Positions 1 to 8,748 of a DNA stretch of 32,949 bases are shown piece by piece (the first letter of the stretch is position 1; each line of letters begins with the position of its first letter). A program made the position numbers and the translations under genes. Source of the DNA: Chloroflexota bacterium (lineage in GTDB: Bacteria; Chloroflexota; Dehalococcoidia; Dehalococcoidales; RBG-16-60-22). The stretch lies in NCBI GenBank assembly GCA_016190585.1, contig JACPQH010000083.1:1-32949 (forward strand), read 5' to 3'. The notes beneath the pieces were generated by a model, which was given only the letters and a program-made list of their open reading frames with translations, was not told where the DNA came from and searched no databases.

Positions 1-886
1 CCAGCGAAGCCAGCCTGTCCCCGGCCTGCCCGGCTTCCAGAAGCTCCCGCATATCGGATGAGCGTCCCGAGATGCCTAAAAGACCCGATTGTTTGTTCAG
101 CCAGCCGTCAACGGTAGCCATATCAACCTTTTCCCGCGCGGCGATAAATCCGGCCAGGCTCGGGTCAATATCCCCGGAGCGCGTTCCCATCACCAGCCCT
201 TCGAGCGGGGTGAAGCCCATCGAGGTGTCGATGGAGCGGCCTCCCATCACCGCCGCCGCCGAGCAGCCGTTGCCGAGCTGGAGGCTGATGATGCGGAGGC
301 GTTCCCGGGGCATGGACATGAGCGCGGCGCAGCGTTCGACCATGTACCGGTGCGCCAGGCCGTGGAAGCCGTAGCGCTGGACGTGATGTCGGTCGGCCAG
401 GTCGAGCGGGATGGCGTAGAGGCGGGACTCGTCGGGCATCGTCCGGTGGAAGGCCGTATCGAACACGGCCACGTTAGGCACCCCGCCCAGCGCCTCCATC
501 AGGACGTGGAGGGCGTCCAGGGAGGGCTGGTTGTGGAGGGGGGCCAGCTCGGTAAGCGAATCTATGGCCCCCAGGACGTCGGGGGTGACGAGCGCCGTCC
601 GGCGGAAACGGTCGCCGCCGTGGACGATGCGGTGGCCTACGCCGTCCAGGCCCTGGAGAAGACCGGCGGCGCCCAGCCGGGCAAGCATCACCAGGCTGGC
701 TTCGCGGTGGTTGCCGACGTAGCGCCGCTGCGGACTTTCGCTGCGGTCGAACTCGATGACGGCGCCCTCCTTCTTGCCGACGCCGTCCACGATGCCGCGC
801 GCCTGCCGCCGCCGGCTTTCACCGGTGATATCGAAAAGCTCGAACTTGAGCGTGCTGGAGCCGCAGTTGACCGCCAGGATTCGCAT
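1..886 (-). CDS. ackA: Acetate kinase, N-terminal part (truncated by window edge)
   Basis: Acetate kinase converts acetyl phosphate and ADP to acetate and ATP in the cytoplasm, the ATP-yielding last step of acetogenic fermentation. About 295 codons are present and the C-terminal part lies outside the window. Visible family motifs are the N-terminal phosphate-binding VNCGSSTLKFELFD, then HRIVHGG, FDTAFH (catalytic Asp region), YGFHGLAH, LQLGNG, and DTSMGFTPLEGLVMGTRSGD. The start is the ATG at 886. A good -10 box (TATACT on the minus strand, 896-901) lies only 9 bases upstream and no Shine-Dalgarno is obvious, so a very short leader or leaderless mRNA is possible. No phosphotransacetylase is visible. 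It is separated from the upstream catabolic operon by a repeat-filled gap and is probably transcribed separately. The identification is firm; the leaderless idea is inference. Confidence 0.95.
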   Translation of the reverse strand, partial: MRILAVNCGSSTLKFELFDITGESRRRQARGIVDGVGKKEGAVIEFDRSESPQRRYVGNHREASLVMLARLGAAGLLQGLDGVGHRIVHGGDRFRRTALVTPDVLGAIDSLTELAPLHNQPSLDALHVLMEALGGVPNVAVFDTAFHRTMPDESRLYAIPLDLADRHHVQRYGFHGLAHRYMVERCAALMSMPRERLRIISLQLGNGCSAAAVMGGRSIDTSMGFTPLEGLVMGTRSGDIDPSLAGFIAAREKVDMATVDGWLNKQSGLLGISGRSSDMRELLEAGQAGDRLASL

Positions 887-928
887 ATAACTACCAGTAT
901 AGCGGATTTGAGGGAGATTGGCAGGAGG

Positions 929-1335
929 AAAATCCCTCCTGGCCTCCCTTTACGAAAGGGAGGAATCGGCTCTCTCGAAAAACTGTCAGGCTGAGGCGCA
1001 GCAAGCATCCGGCTTCCCGGGATTACAGGCCTTCAGGTACTTCGTATCCTCAGGATGACACAAGGCTTTGCGGAGAGCCTTCGGCAAAGATGCTATTTTC
1101 GCTCAGGACTTCGGGAAAATCCCTCCTGGCCTCCCTTTACGAAAGGGAGGAATCGGCTCTCTCGAAAAACTGTCAGGCTGAGCGCAGCGAGGCATCCGGC
1201 TCCCCGGGGTTATAGATCCTTCAGGTACTTCGTATCCTCAGGATGACACAACACTTGCGGAGAGCCTTCGGCAAAGATAATATTTTCGCTCAGGACTTCG
1301 GTAAAATCTCCTGGCCTCCCTTTACGAAAGGGAGG
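929..1335. repeat. 187-bp tandem repeat, two full units plus a partial third
   Basis: Unit 1 runs from 929 to 1115, unit 2 from 1116 to 1302, and a 33-base partial unit from 1303 to 1335 with a 2-base deletion. Each unit begins with a perfect 9-bp hairpin, CCTCCCTTT-acg-AAAGGGAGG (943-963, 1130-1150, 1315-1335). It also contains CTTCAGGTACTTCGTATCCT followed by CAGGATGACAC, and a GTCAGGCTGAG.GCAGC element. The rest of the 887-1430 gap has another small hairpin and no convincing gene; the short open frames here are not supported. The units look like mosaics of small mobile intergenic repeats. Whether they also terminate transcription is unknown. Confidence 0.9.
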
Positions 1336-1361
1336 CCATCTTTGCGACACAACGGGACGTC

Positions 1362-1378
1362 TCCCTTTGGCAAAGGGA
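1362..1378. repeat. Short hairpin related to the neighbouring repeats
   Basis: TCCCTTT-ggc-AAAGGGA is a perfect 7-bp inverted repeat with a 3-base loop, lying 53 bases beyond the stop codon of the minus-strand operon that ends at 1431. It resembles the hairpin of the 187-bp repeat. On the minus strand it has no clear T-run after it, so a terminator role is only possible. Confidence 0.5.
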
Positions 1379-1430
1379 AATCGAGAGGGATTTAAATCCT
1401 CAAGTCCGCCTTTGTGAAAATGAGAGTTCT

Positions 1431-2165
1431 TTATCTCTTGTACTTCGAGATGTCCTTCTTCTTGCCGAGCTCGGTGAAATGCTTCTCCGGTATCCGCTCC
1501 GGGTCCTTGTAGAAGATGATGCGGCACGGGTCCCCCGCCTTTTCCGGGTACTCGTGTACCCTTACCGGGAAGCCCTGCCGCTCGATGCCGCCGATGCCTG
1601 TCCACAGGGCGCAGTGGGCGCAGTAGTAGGAGACGCCCTGCCGGCTCCACGACCACGGGTAGGCTTTCTTGGTGACGCCGAAGTTGTAAGGGGGCTCGGT
1701 ACGGCCGGTCTGGCGCATCCGGCCGCCGCTGCCGCAGGGGTCCAGCGTCAGGATATACCGGTCCGGCTCTTCGGTCACGGTGACGTGGCCGGGACGGGCG
1801 CAGTGGGCCCGGTTGGCCTCGGCCATGCGCTGCACCAGCTCCAGGGTGCTGTTCTCCTTGTCCGAGGGCGCCGACTTGCTGTGCAGCGGGTTGAGCATGG
1901 CGACGGCGTTCATCGCCTTGGGCACGTGCTCCTCCCCGAAGTTGTCGGCGATGTAGGTCAGCAGGCCCCAGGTCCAGTCGGTATAGAGGTCGTGCATGAA
2001 CTTGACCTCGTGATTGAACATGTAGTTGATAAGCTCCAGGGCCTCCTCTTTCTTGCCTGCCTTGATGAAGTCCTCGAGCAGCGTCCAGCTCGGCACGCCG
2101 ATGTCCTTAAGGTCGTCCCGGCGTATCTTCCTGCCCAGGTTCTTGGACTCTTCCAACTTGTACAT
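1431..2165 (-). CDS. Unrecognised Cys/His-containing protein, last gene of Mo-enzyme operon
   Basis: I do not recognise this 244-residue family. It has no signal peptide or membrane segment, so it is probably cytoplasmic. The N-terminal half (about 1-120) is rich in helix-forming residues, with EEALELINYMF near 40-50. The C-terminal half has possible metal or cofactor ligands: H121-C122, C144 in DPCGSGGR, C182-A-H-C185, and C214 in GDPCR. An aromatic stretch YPWSWS lies near 169-174. It starts 16 bases after the stop of the DmsA-like gene, with a GGAGG-type ribosome site, and is surely cotranscribed with it. It could be a maturation factor, a small third subunit, or an enzyme acting on the same substrate; nothing in the sequence decides between these. 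The gene is real with high confidence; its function is unknown. Confidence 0.85.
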   Translation of the reverse strand: MYKLEESKNLGRKIRRDDLKDIGVPSWTLLEDFIKAGKKEEALELINYMFNHEVKFMHDLYTDWTWGLLTYIADNFGEEHVPKAMNAVAMLNPLHSKSAPSDKENSTLELVQRMAEANRAHCARPGHVTVTEEPDRYILTLDPCGSGGRMRQTGRTEPPYNFGVTKKAYPWSWSRQGVSYYCAHCALWTGIGGIERQGFPVRVHEYPEKAGDPCRIIFYKDPERIPEKHFTELGKKKDISKYKR

Positions 2166-2181
2166 TTTACATCTCCTCCTC

Positions 2182-4374
2182 TTATCCGGAATCCCTGGCC
2201 ACCTGCACCAGGGCGGTGTTGAACATGGCGCCCTCGCCCGGGGAAGCGCCTTCCTTGGTCAATACGTTGACGCAGCCGCCCCGGTCGACGCCCTTCGCGT
2301 CCGGAAGGTACGGCCCGCCCTCGGGCAGGCAGACCACGCCGGGCATAATCTTCTCGGTCACCTTGGCGGTAACGACCACCTCGCCGCGGTCGTTGAAGAC
2401 GCGGACGGAATCGCCGTCGCTGATGCCCCGCGCCGCGGCGTCCCCGGCGTTGATCCAGATAGTCATTTTTTGAAGCTCGGTGAGCCAGGGCACGTTGCCG
2501 AAGCCGGAGTGCACCTGCATCCGGTAGTGCTCATTGATAAGCTGGAGCGGGTACTTCTTCGCCAGCGGGTCGCTGCGGCTTTCCCAGGTATCGAAATACA
2601 TGGGCAGCGGCGGCGCGTACGGGATGTTGAGGTCGGCCAGCATCTGCGAGTATATCTCGATCTTGCCCGAGGGCGTGGGGAAGGGGTTGTGCTCCGGGTC
2701 TTCTATCTGCTTCTGGAACGAGATATAGGGCTCGGGCAGCTTGACGCGGTGCACCCATTCCTTCTTGAATTCGTCATAAGGCGGGACTTCCCCGGTACCC
2801 CCGGCTGTCCATTTCAGCCATTCCTCCTCGGTCTTGTCGTTGAAGTTGGTGATGCCGAGACGGGGGGCAAGCTCGACGCATATCTCGAGGTCGGTCCTGG
2901 ACTCGTAAAGGGGCTCGATGGCCTGGTTGACGGCGACATAGTACGGGGCCGAGAGCCAGGGGGCCGCCACGTCGTTCCTCTCGAACTGGGTATTGATGGG
3001 CAAGAGTATATCGGCGAAGCGGGCGGTAGCCGTCATGAAAAGCTCGTGGACGACGATGAACTCGAGCTTGTTCAAGGCCTGGACGCCCTTGTTGGCGTTG
3101 GGGAACTGGTTAAGATGGTTGCAGCCCATGAAGTAGCCCATCTTGATATCGGTGGGGAAGCCGCCGGCTTCACCCTCGAGGATGGCGTCATATATCTGGC
3201 AGTGGTGGATGCGGGCGCTGGTGGGGTTGATGCCGCCGCGTACCGGCAGGGCGTGCTTACGGGGCGGCGCCCCGGCCTCGACCGGGTTCTTTTCCACCGG
3301 CAGGCCGCGCAGGACCCCGTAGCTGGGGTAGGAGCGCTCGAAACCGGGGGCGTTGCCGCCGTGGATGCCGATGTTGCCGGTCATGGCGGCCAGCGCAATC
3401 GCCGCGCGGTGGTACTGCTCGCCGTGCCCGGTGCGGCCGGGGGCCCAGCCGGCGATGAGCGCGGCCGGCTTCATGGTGGCGTACTTCCGGGCCAGCTCGG
3501 CGATGACGCCGGCCTTGACCCCGGTGACCGGCTCGGCCCACTCGGGCGTCTTGTCAATGCCGTCTTCCCTGCCCAGAACGTAGTCCCGGTACCGGTCGAA
3601 GCCGATGGTATACCTGTCCAGGAACTTCTGGTCCTGCAGGTTCTCCTTGATAATCACATTCGCCATGGCGATGAGCGCCGCGCAGTCGGAGCCGGGGACA
3701 ACCGGTATCCACTGGTTGGCGATGACGGCGGCGGTATCGGTGAACCGGGGGTCGAGGCAGACCAACTCCGCCCCGGCCTCCTTCGCTTTGATAAGGTAGT
3801 AGTTGGTGTTGGTGTCCCAGATGGAGGTGGCCGGGTTCCAGCCCCACATGATTATCAGGCGGGAGTTCACCAGGTCGTCGCGCGTGTTGCCGGTGTACAT
3901 CGTCCCGTAGGAGGTCATGGAAGCGAAGATGGAGCAGCCGCCGGAGACGTCCCCGGCGATGACGGTGCAGCCGCCGAACAGGTTGAGCAGCCGGTAGCCG
4001 GCCCGCCGGCCGTGGAAGGCGGCGTTGGCCCCGCCGCCGTCGAAGAATATCGTCGAGTTGCCGTACTGCCGCTTGATGCGTTTCAGCTCGGAAGCGACCT
4101 TGTCCAGGGCTTCGTCCCAGCTTACGCGCTCGAACCGCCCCTCGCCCCGCCCCCCGACCCGCTTCATGGGGTACTGGAGGCGCTCCGGAGAGTAGAGGCG
4201 CTGGCGCACGGCGCGCCCCTTGAGGCAGGCGCGGAGCTGCGGCTCCTCCCCGTCATGCGTCTCGACCCTGGTAATGCGCCCGCCCTTGACGTAGACCTTG
4301 AGCGGGCACTTGCCGCCGCAGTCCTGCGTGCAGCAGGTCAGTACCACCTTTTCGTTCACGGCTGGTTCCACCAC
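2182..4374 (-). CDS. DmsA-like molybdopterin oxidoreductase, catalytic subunit, no Tat signal
   Basis: This 730-residue protein belongs to the DMSO reductase superfamily (Mo- or W-bis-MGD enzymes). The N-terminal [4Fe-4S] ligands are C15-x3-C19-x3-C23 and C50 in RACLKGR. The following YSPERLQYPMKRVG region closely resembles DmsA of enterobacteria. GDVSGG (about 141-146) sits where DmsA carries its Ser metal ligand, making S144 the likely ligand. The C-terminal molybdopterin dinucleotide-binding domain includes NEHYRMQVHSGFGN. The start is taken as GTG at 4374, with GGAGG seven bases upstream; an open frame continues to 4542 but overlaps the upstream gene and looks non-coding. Unlike secreted DmsA, there is no twin-arginine signal, and no DmsC/NrfD membrane anchor is encoded nearby. 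A soluble cytoplasmic enzyme is implied. The substrate is unknown; the CoA-transferase in the operon suggests an acid or CoA ester. Confidence 0.88.
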   Translation of the reverse strand: MVEPAVNEKVVLTCCTQDCGGKCPLKVYVKGGRITRVETHDGEEPQLRACLKGRAVRQRLYSPERLQYPMKRVGGRGEGRFERVSWDEALDKVASELKRIKRQYGNSTIFFDGGGANAAFHGRRAGYRLLNLFGGCTVIAGDVSGGCSIFASMTSYGTMYTGNTRDDLVNSRLIIMWGWNPATSIWDTNTNYYLIKAKEAGAELVCLDPRFTDTAAVIANQWIPVVPGSDCAALIAMANVIIKENLQDQKFLDRYTIGFDRYRDYVLGREDGIDKTPEWAEPVTGVKAGVIAELARKYATMKPAALIAGWAPGRTGHGEQYHRAAIALAAMTGNIGIHGGNAPGFERSYPSYGVLRGLPVEKNPVEAGAPPRKHALPVRGGINPTSARIHHCQIYDAILEGEAGGFPTDIKMGYFMGCNHLNQFPNANKGVQALNKLEFIVVHELFMTATARFADILLPINTQFERNDVAAPWLSAPYYVAVNQAIEPLYESRTDLEICVELAPRLGITNFNDKTEEEWLKWTAGGTGEVPPYDEFKKEWVHRVKLPEPYISFQKQIEDPEHNPFPTPSGKIEIYSQMLADLNIPYAPPLPMYFDTWESRSDPLAKKYPLQLINEHYRMQVHSGFGNVPWLTELQKMTIWINAGDAAARGISDGDSVRVFNDRGEVVVTAKVTEKIMPGVVCLPEGGPYLPDAKGVDRGGCVNVLTKEGASPGEGAMFNTALVQVARDSG

Positions 4375-4396
4375 GTCAGACCTCCAGGCTGGTATT

Positions 4397-4954
4397 TTAG
4401 CTCTTTTTCGGCTTGAGGACAACGGCCGGCGCGAGCGATGCGTCGTAGCTGAAACCCGCGGCCTCGCGGCCGGCGCCGTTCCGGGCGACCAGCTCCTCCA
4501 GGGGGCCGCTGTCCAGGGCTCGGGTAGGGCAGCCGGCGACACAGGCCGGCGGCTTGCCCTCGCTCAGCCGGTCGGCGCAGAAATCGCACTTCTGCATCTT
4601 CGGGTTGTCTTCGGCGCCGAACTGCGGCGCGGCGTAGGAGCAAACCTCGAGGCAGGGCCCGCCGCAGTTGTCCCGCCCGATGCACTGCTCCCGGTCCACC
4701 AGCACCAGGCCGTCCTCCGGACGCTTGCTGATGGCGTTGACCGGGCAGGCGTCCACGCAGGCCGGCGCGGCGCAGTGATAGCAGTTGGTACAGGTATACG
4801 CCAGGAAGAGGTCCGGGTACTTGCCCCTTTCCTCGGGCCTGACGCGCATCCAGTGCGCCGGTCCCGCCGGCACGTCATGCCAGTCCTTGCAGGCCACGGC
4901 GCAGGTAAAGCAGCCGGTGCACCGCGTCTGGTCGAAATAGAACCCCATCTGCAT
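4397..4954 (-). CDS. DmsB-like ferredoxin subunit with four [4Fe-4S] sites
   Basis: This 185-residue electron-transfer subunit would carry electrons to or from the DmsA-like protein encoded 22 bases downstream. Cluster-binding groups in order are C12-x2-C15-x2-C18-x3-C22, C58-x2-C61-x4-C66-x3-C70 (with an extra C55), CIGRDNCGGPCLEVC, and CDFC-x11-C-x3-C near the end. The third group is unusual: spacing is C-x5-C-x3-C-x3-C instead of C-x2-C-x2-C-x3-C as in DmsB. There is no signal peptide and no membrane segment. It starts 15 bases after the stop of the CoA-transferase gene, so it belongs to the same operon. The physiological partner could be a free ferredoxin or NAD(P)H enzyme encoded elsewhere. 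Family assignment is confident; the partner is inferred. Confidence 0.9.
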   Translation of the reverse strand: MQMGFYFDQTRCTGCFTCAVACKDWHDVPAGPAHWMRVRPEERGKYPDLFLAYTCTNCYHCAAPACVDACPVNAISKRPEDGLVLVDREQCIGRDNCGGPCLEVCSYAAPQFGAEDNPKMQKCDFCADRLSEGKPPACVAGCPTRALDSGPLEELVARNGAGREAAGFSYDASLAPAVVLKPKKS

Positions 4955-4969
4955 CTGATTGGCCTCCCG

Positions 4970-7381
4970 CTATTTTATCACGCCGAGCTTGCGCAGCGCC
5001 GCGACGCGCTCCGCGCTGAAGCCGGCGGACACCAGTACCGCATCCGTATCCTGTCCCGGCAAAGGCGAGGGCGTCATTATGCGCGCCCCGCCGTGGCCGT
5101 GACGCCAGGGGTTGTTCACCAGCCGGGTCTTGCCCGCCACTGGGTGCTCCATTTCGACGATATTGTTGTTGGCGATGACCTGGCCGTGCATGGGCGCGAA
5201 GAGGTCGTTAAAGGTCAGCAGCGGAGCGGCCACCCCGCCGCACCCCGCGATGGTTCCGACCACATCCCCGGCCTTCCAGGAGGCGAAGACCTTCTCGAAG
5301 ACCGGCCGCAGCTCGCGGGCGTCCTTGCTCAGGCCCTGGCCGCGGTTGAACGCCCGGATGCCCTTCTCCACGAACGCCTCGTCCTTGAGAAGGTCGGCCA
5401 TGCCTACCGCCTTGACGAAATCGAAAAAGACCCGGCGCGCCGCCGCCTCGTCCTTGGCGATGACGCTGAACATGACGGGCTTGTCCTGGGTCTTATAGCC
5501 CACCTGGGGCGGGTCGTACGGGCCGGTGACCCAGTACCCCGCCCAGGTATCGGTCCCCGTCAGGGTGATGATGCCGTGCTGCATCATGTAGAGCGCCGCC
5601 CCCAGATAGGAGGTCGTAATCCTCTCGCCGAGGTGCCGCTTCTTGCGGTTGTACAGGGCGGCCATAACGGCGATAAAGGTGAACATGCCGGTGAGCGTGG
5701 AGACGACGTCCGCCCCCACCCGCACCGGCGGCAGGCCGGGACCGCCCATCCACTTCATCATGCCGGACATGGCCTGGAACTCGAGCTCGGTGGCCGGACG
5801 GTCCCGGTAAGGCCCTGTCTCGCCGAAATCCGTGATGGAGCAGTGGATGAGGTCTTTCTTCAGCAGCTTCAGGTTATCATAGCCCAGGCCCAGCGCCTCG
5901 CCGGTCCCGGGAGGGAAGTCATCGATAAACACGTGGGCGCTTCTGATAAGCTCGCGCAGGGCGTCCAGCCCTTCCGGCGCCGTATATTCGATGAAGACGC
6001 CCTTCTTGTCGTGGTTAAGCTGCATGAAAACGGCGCTCTCGCCCTTGATCCTGGGGCCCCATTCCCGGGTAAAGTCGCCCTGCCCCCGCTCCACCTTGAT
6101 GACCTCGGCCCCCAGGCTGCCGAGCTGCGCCGTGCACACCGGCCCGGCGACGCCCTCCGTGACATCCACGATACGGAGCCCCTTCAGGGGCAGGTCATCC
6201 GGCGCGGCGGCGGTGGGGGCGGTCGGCGGCGCGCCCGCCTGTATCAGGGAGAGCACGTACTCGCGCCCCGAGTCCAGATAGGGTGAAGCCTTCATCCCCT
6301 CCAGCGGCGACTGTTTGAACTGCCAGGGGACGTCATTGCATGATTTGAGCGGCCCCCACGCCGAAGGCACGTCGACGATGTAGTTGTTCGCCCGGACGTG
6401 CGGGTCGCGCGGGAGGTCTTCCACCCCCATCACCGGGCTGTGGGGGACCTTGTACCGCCCGAGCTGCCACCGCCACCAGACGAGGGGCTTGCCGCCGATT
6501 TTTTCCTGGATGATGCCGTTGACCTCGTCCCGCCGCTCGAGCCGGGCCTGGTTGGTGCGGAAACGCTCGTCGTCGGCGAGCTCCTTCATCTCCAGGGCGG
6601 CGCACAGGTCGACCCAATGGGCGCGGTGCAGGGCGGAGACCGCCAGGTACTTGCCGTCCTGGGTGAGGTAGGTCTTCGAGGGGCAGGTCTTCGAGCTTTC
6701 GCTGCCCAGGCGGCGCGGCTCCTGCTTCGTAGCGAAATACTCGGCGATGCGGGTCGACTGCATGAACATGGTGGAGGAGAACTCGTCCAGGTCGACATAC
6801 TGGCCCCGGCCGGTGAGCTCCCGGTCCATCAGGGCCACCAGGGCGGCCTCGGCGACCGATATAGAGCCGGTGCCGTCCACCAGGTAGACGTACCGGGCCC
6901 ACTCCGGCGGGCCGTCAAGCTGGCCATTCAGGCTGACAAAACCGCTCATGGCCTGGATAAAATGGTCGGCGCCGCCGTACTTGAGAAAAGGCCCGGCATG
7001 ACCGTAGGCCGCCGAGGACATATAGATCAGCCTCGGATTGATCTCGCTCAGCTTCTGGTAGCCGAAGCCGAGCCGGTCCATGGCCCCCACCCGCCGGTTC
7101 TCCACCAGGATGTCCACGTGCTTGATGAGCTCGTAAGCGATGCGGGTGTCCTCTTCGTTGTCCTTGAGGCCGAGGATTATGTTGCTCGAGTTATGATGGG
7201 CCGCTAGGTAGGTCGTGCCCGTGCCGTTTATCAGCGGGACCACGCGGGCCAGACCGTCAATGTAGTCCGGCTCGATGCGTATGACGTCGGCGCCCAGCAG
7301 GCCCAGTATCGCGCAGGCCTGAGGCCCGACCGCGAAAGCGCCCATGTCCAGAACCCTGACGCCCGCGAGCGGTCCAGTCAT
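4970..7381 (-). CDS. Tandem-fused family III (CaiB/BaiF) CoA-transferase
   Basis: The 803-residue protein contains two complete family III CoA-transferase domains, roughly 1-385 and 400-800; single-domain members are usually about 400 residues. Each copy has the N-terminal motif (GVRVLDMG and GLRIVDVTEGVAGP), a GADVIRIE/GAEVIKVE loop, and a candidate catalytic Asp (VDGTGS in domain 1, VGADVVS in domain 2). Family members move CoA between carboxylic acids, forming an aspartyl-CoA thioester intermediate. Fused pairs resemble the two-subunit enzymes of benzylsuccinate type, in which the subunits form a heterodimer. AGGAGGTCAA precedes the ATG at 7381. The gene lies between the TRAP transporter and the Mo-enzyme genes, so it probably activates the imported acid before redox chemistry. 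Donor and acceptor acids are unknown. Confidence 0.92.
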   Translation of the reverse strand: MTGPLAGVRVLDMGAFAVGPQACAILGLLGADVIRIEPDYIDGLARVVPLINGTGTTYLAAHHNSSNIILGLKDNEEDTRIAYELIKHVDILVENRRVGAMDRLGFGYQKLSEINPRLIYMSSAAYGHAGPFLKYGGADHFIQAMSGFVSLNGQLDGPPEWARYVYLVDGTGSISVAEAALVALMDRELTGRGQYVDLDEFSSTMFMQSTRIAEYFATKQEPRRLGSESSKTCPSKTYLTQDGKYLAVSALHRAHWVDLCAALEMKELADDERFRTNQARLERRDEVNGIIQEKIGGKPLVWWRWQLGRYKVPHSPVMGVEDLPRDPHVRANNYIVDVPSAWGPLKSCNDVPWQFKQSPLEGMKASPYLDSGREYVLSLIQAGAPPTAPTAAAPDDLPLKGLRIVDVTEGVAGPVCTAQLGSLGAEVIKVERGQGDFTREWGPRIKGESAVFMQLNHDKKGVFIEYTAPEGLDALRELIRSAHVFIDDFPPGTGEALGLGYDNLKLLKKDLIHCSITDFGETGPYRDRPATELEFQAMSGMMKWMGGPGLPPVRVGADVVSTLTGMFTFIAVMAALYNRKKRHLGERITTSYLGAALYMMQHGIITLTGTDTWAGYWVTGPYDPPQVGYKTQDKPVMFSVIAKDEAAARRVFFDFVKAVGMADLLKDEAFVEKGIRAFNRGQGLSKDARELRPVFEKVFASWKAGDVVGTIAGCGGVAAPLLTFNDLFAPMHGQVIANNNIVEMEHPVAGKTRLVNNPWRHGHGGARIMTPSPLPGQDTDAVLVSAGFSAERVAALRKLGVIK

Positions 7382-7416
7382 TTGACCTCCTTATCAGGCA
7401 AAGCCCCGCCGGGACC

Positions 7417-8745
7417 CTAATACTTCGGTACGATGATTTCCGGCAGCCAGGTAATAATCGCCGGGACAAGGGTTACCACGACGACCAGCGCCAGCTCGAT
7501 AATAACGAAAGGGACGGCGCCTTTCAGGAGCTTGTTGAAGTCTTCATGGGGCGCCACCCCTTGCACCACGAAGAGGTTGAGGCCCATCGGCGGCGTGAGG
7601 CAGCCTATCTCGATAAGCAGCACCAAGACGACCCCGAACCATATGGGATCAAAGCCGAGCTGCATCACCAGGAGCGGGTAGACGACGGGCAGCGTGAGCA
7701 GCATCATGGCCAGGCCATCCATGAACATGCCCAGTATGAGGTAAAGCAGGACGATGGCCGCCCAGATCATCATGCGGCTGAGCCCCAGGCTGATGACGAA
7801 CTCGGAAAGCTGCGCCGGCAGCTTTATCATGGCGATACCCGTGCCCAGGACCTTGGCAAAAAGGACGATAAGCAGCACCATGCCGGCGGTGCGCAGGCTG
7901 GCCATGGCGGCGCCTTTCAACATGTTGAAGTTCAGCTTCCGGTGGATAGCCGCCAGCACCAGCGCCACGAAGCAGGACACCGCCGCCGCCTCGGAGGGCG
8001 TCATGAGGCCGCCGTAGATGCCGATGAAAATCACGGCGATGATGACGAACACCGCCCAGACGTCTTTGAAGGCCTGCAGGGCGCGCCAGGGATACGCCCA
8101 GGTAAGGCGCTCCTGCGGCGGCGTGAGGTGGGGACGGGCCCGGACGTAAAAGGCGATCCAGATCATGAAGATAGCGGACAGGATGACGCCCGGCAGGATG
8201 CCCCCGGCAAAGAGCTTGGCTACCGACGCCCCGACGAAATCGCCGTAGACGATCATGTTGAGGGAAGGGGGGATGAGGATGCCCAGCGTGCCGCCGCCGG
8301 CGATGCTCCCCCCGATCATCATGAAGCTATAGCCGCGTGATGACTGGTCCTTGTAGGCCACGGTGCCGATGGTGGCGGCCGTGGCCACGCTGGAGCCGCA
8401 GACGGCGGAGAAGATGGCGCAGGCGATGATATTGGAGTGCAGCAGCCCGCCCGGTATCACCGCCGTCCACCGGGAAACACCCTGGTAGAGTTTCTCGCTC
8501 AGCCCGCTGTGCAGGATGATCTCGCCGAGGAAGATGAACAGGGGGATGGCGACCAGCACGAAGCTGCCGATGCCGTCATACAGGACGGTGTCAATCAGGT
8601 CCTGCGACTGCCCGGCCATGAAAAACAGCACGATGATGCCGGCCGCGCCCAGCGCCACACCGACCCACATCCCCGAAAGGATAAGGAGAATCAGTATGCC
8701 GAAGACGATGGCCGAGCTAGCTCCGAGGGCCAGATCCGTTCCCAT
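7417..8745 (-). CDS. dctM: TRAP transporter large membrane subunit (DctM type)
   Basis: The 442-residue protein is highly hydrophobic with about 11-12 membrane spans, as expected of the TRAP-T large permease subunit that carries substrate with Na+ or H+. Recognisable family segments are SGMWVGVALG near the N-terminus, the GSSVATAATIGTVA loop (small-residue motif), GGSIAGGGTLGILIPPS, SEAAAVSCFVAL, and LTPPMGLNLFVVQG. It starts 3 bases after the stop of the small subunit and shares its operon with a binding lipoprotein upstream and a CoA-transferase downstream. TRAP systems mostly take up carboxylates; which one cannot be read here. Confidence 0.95.
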   Translation of the reverse strand: MGTDLALGASSAIVFGILILLILSGMWVGVALGAAGIIVLFFMAGQSQDLIDTVLYDGIGSFVLVAIPLFIFLGEIILHSGLSEKLYQGVSRWTAVIPGGLLHSNIIACAIFSAVCGSSVATAATIGTVAYKDQSSRGYSFMMIGGSIAGGGTLGILIPPSLNMIVYGDFVGASVAKLFAGGILPGVILSAIFMIWIAFYVRARPHLTPPQERLTWAYPWRALQAFKDVWAVFVIIAVIFIGIYGGLMTPSEAAAVSCFVALVLAAIHRKLNFNMLKGAAMASLRTAGMVLLIVLFAKVLGTGIAMIKLPAQLSEFVISLGLSRMMIWAAIVLLYLILGMFMDGLAMMLLTLPVVYPLLVMQLGFDPIWFGVVLVLLIEIGCLTPPMGLNLFVVQGVAPHEDFNKLLKGAVPFVIIELALVVVVTLVPAIITWLPEIIVPKY

Positions 8746-8748
8746 ACG

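Noticed and set aside
929..1335. Possible CRISPR array
   Set aside because: Repeat units are 187 bp, tandem without spacers, and no cas gene is near.
2026..4416. Long open frame on the plus strand opposite the DmsA-like gene
   Set aside because: Its translation has no recognisable motif and low-complexity Gly/Val/Asp composition, as expected from the complement of a high-GC gene; the minus-strand protein has clear cluster and cofactor motifs.
4298..6286. Long plus-strand open frame opposite the ferredoxin subunit and CoA-transferase
   Set aside because: No family signature, rich in Arg/Gly/His as in antisense of GC-rich coding DNA, and overlapping two certain genes.
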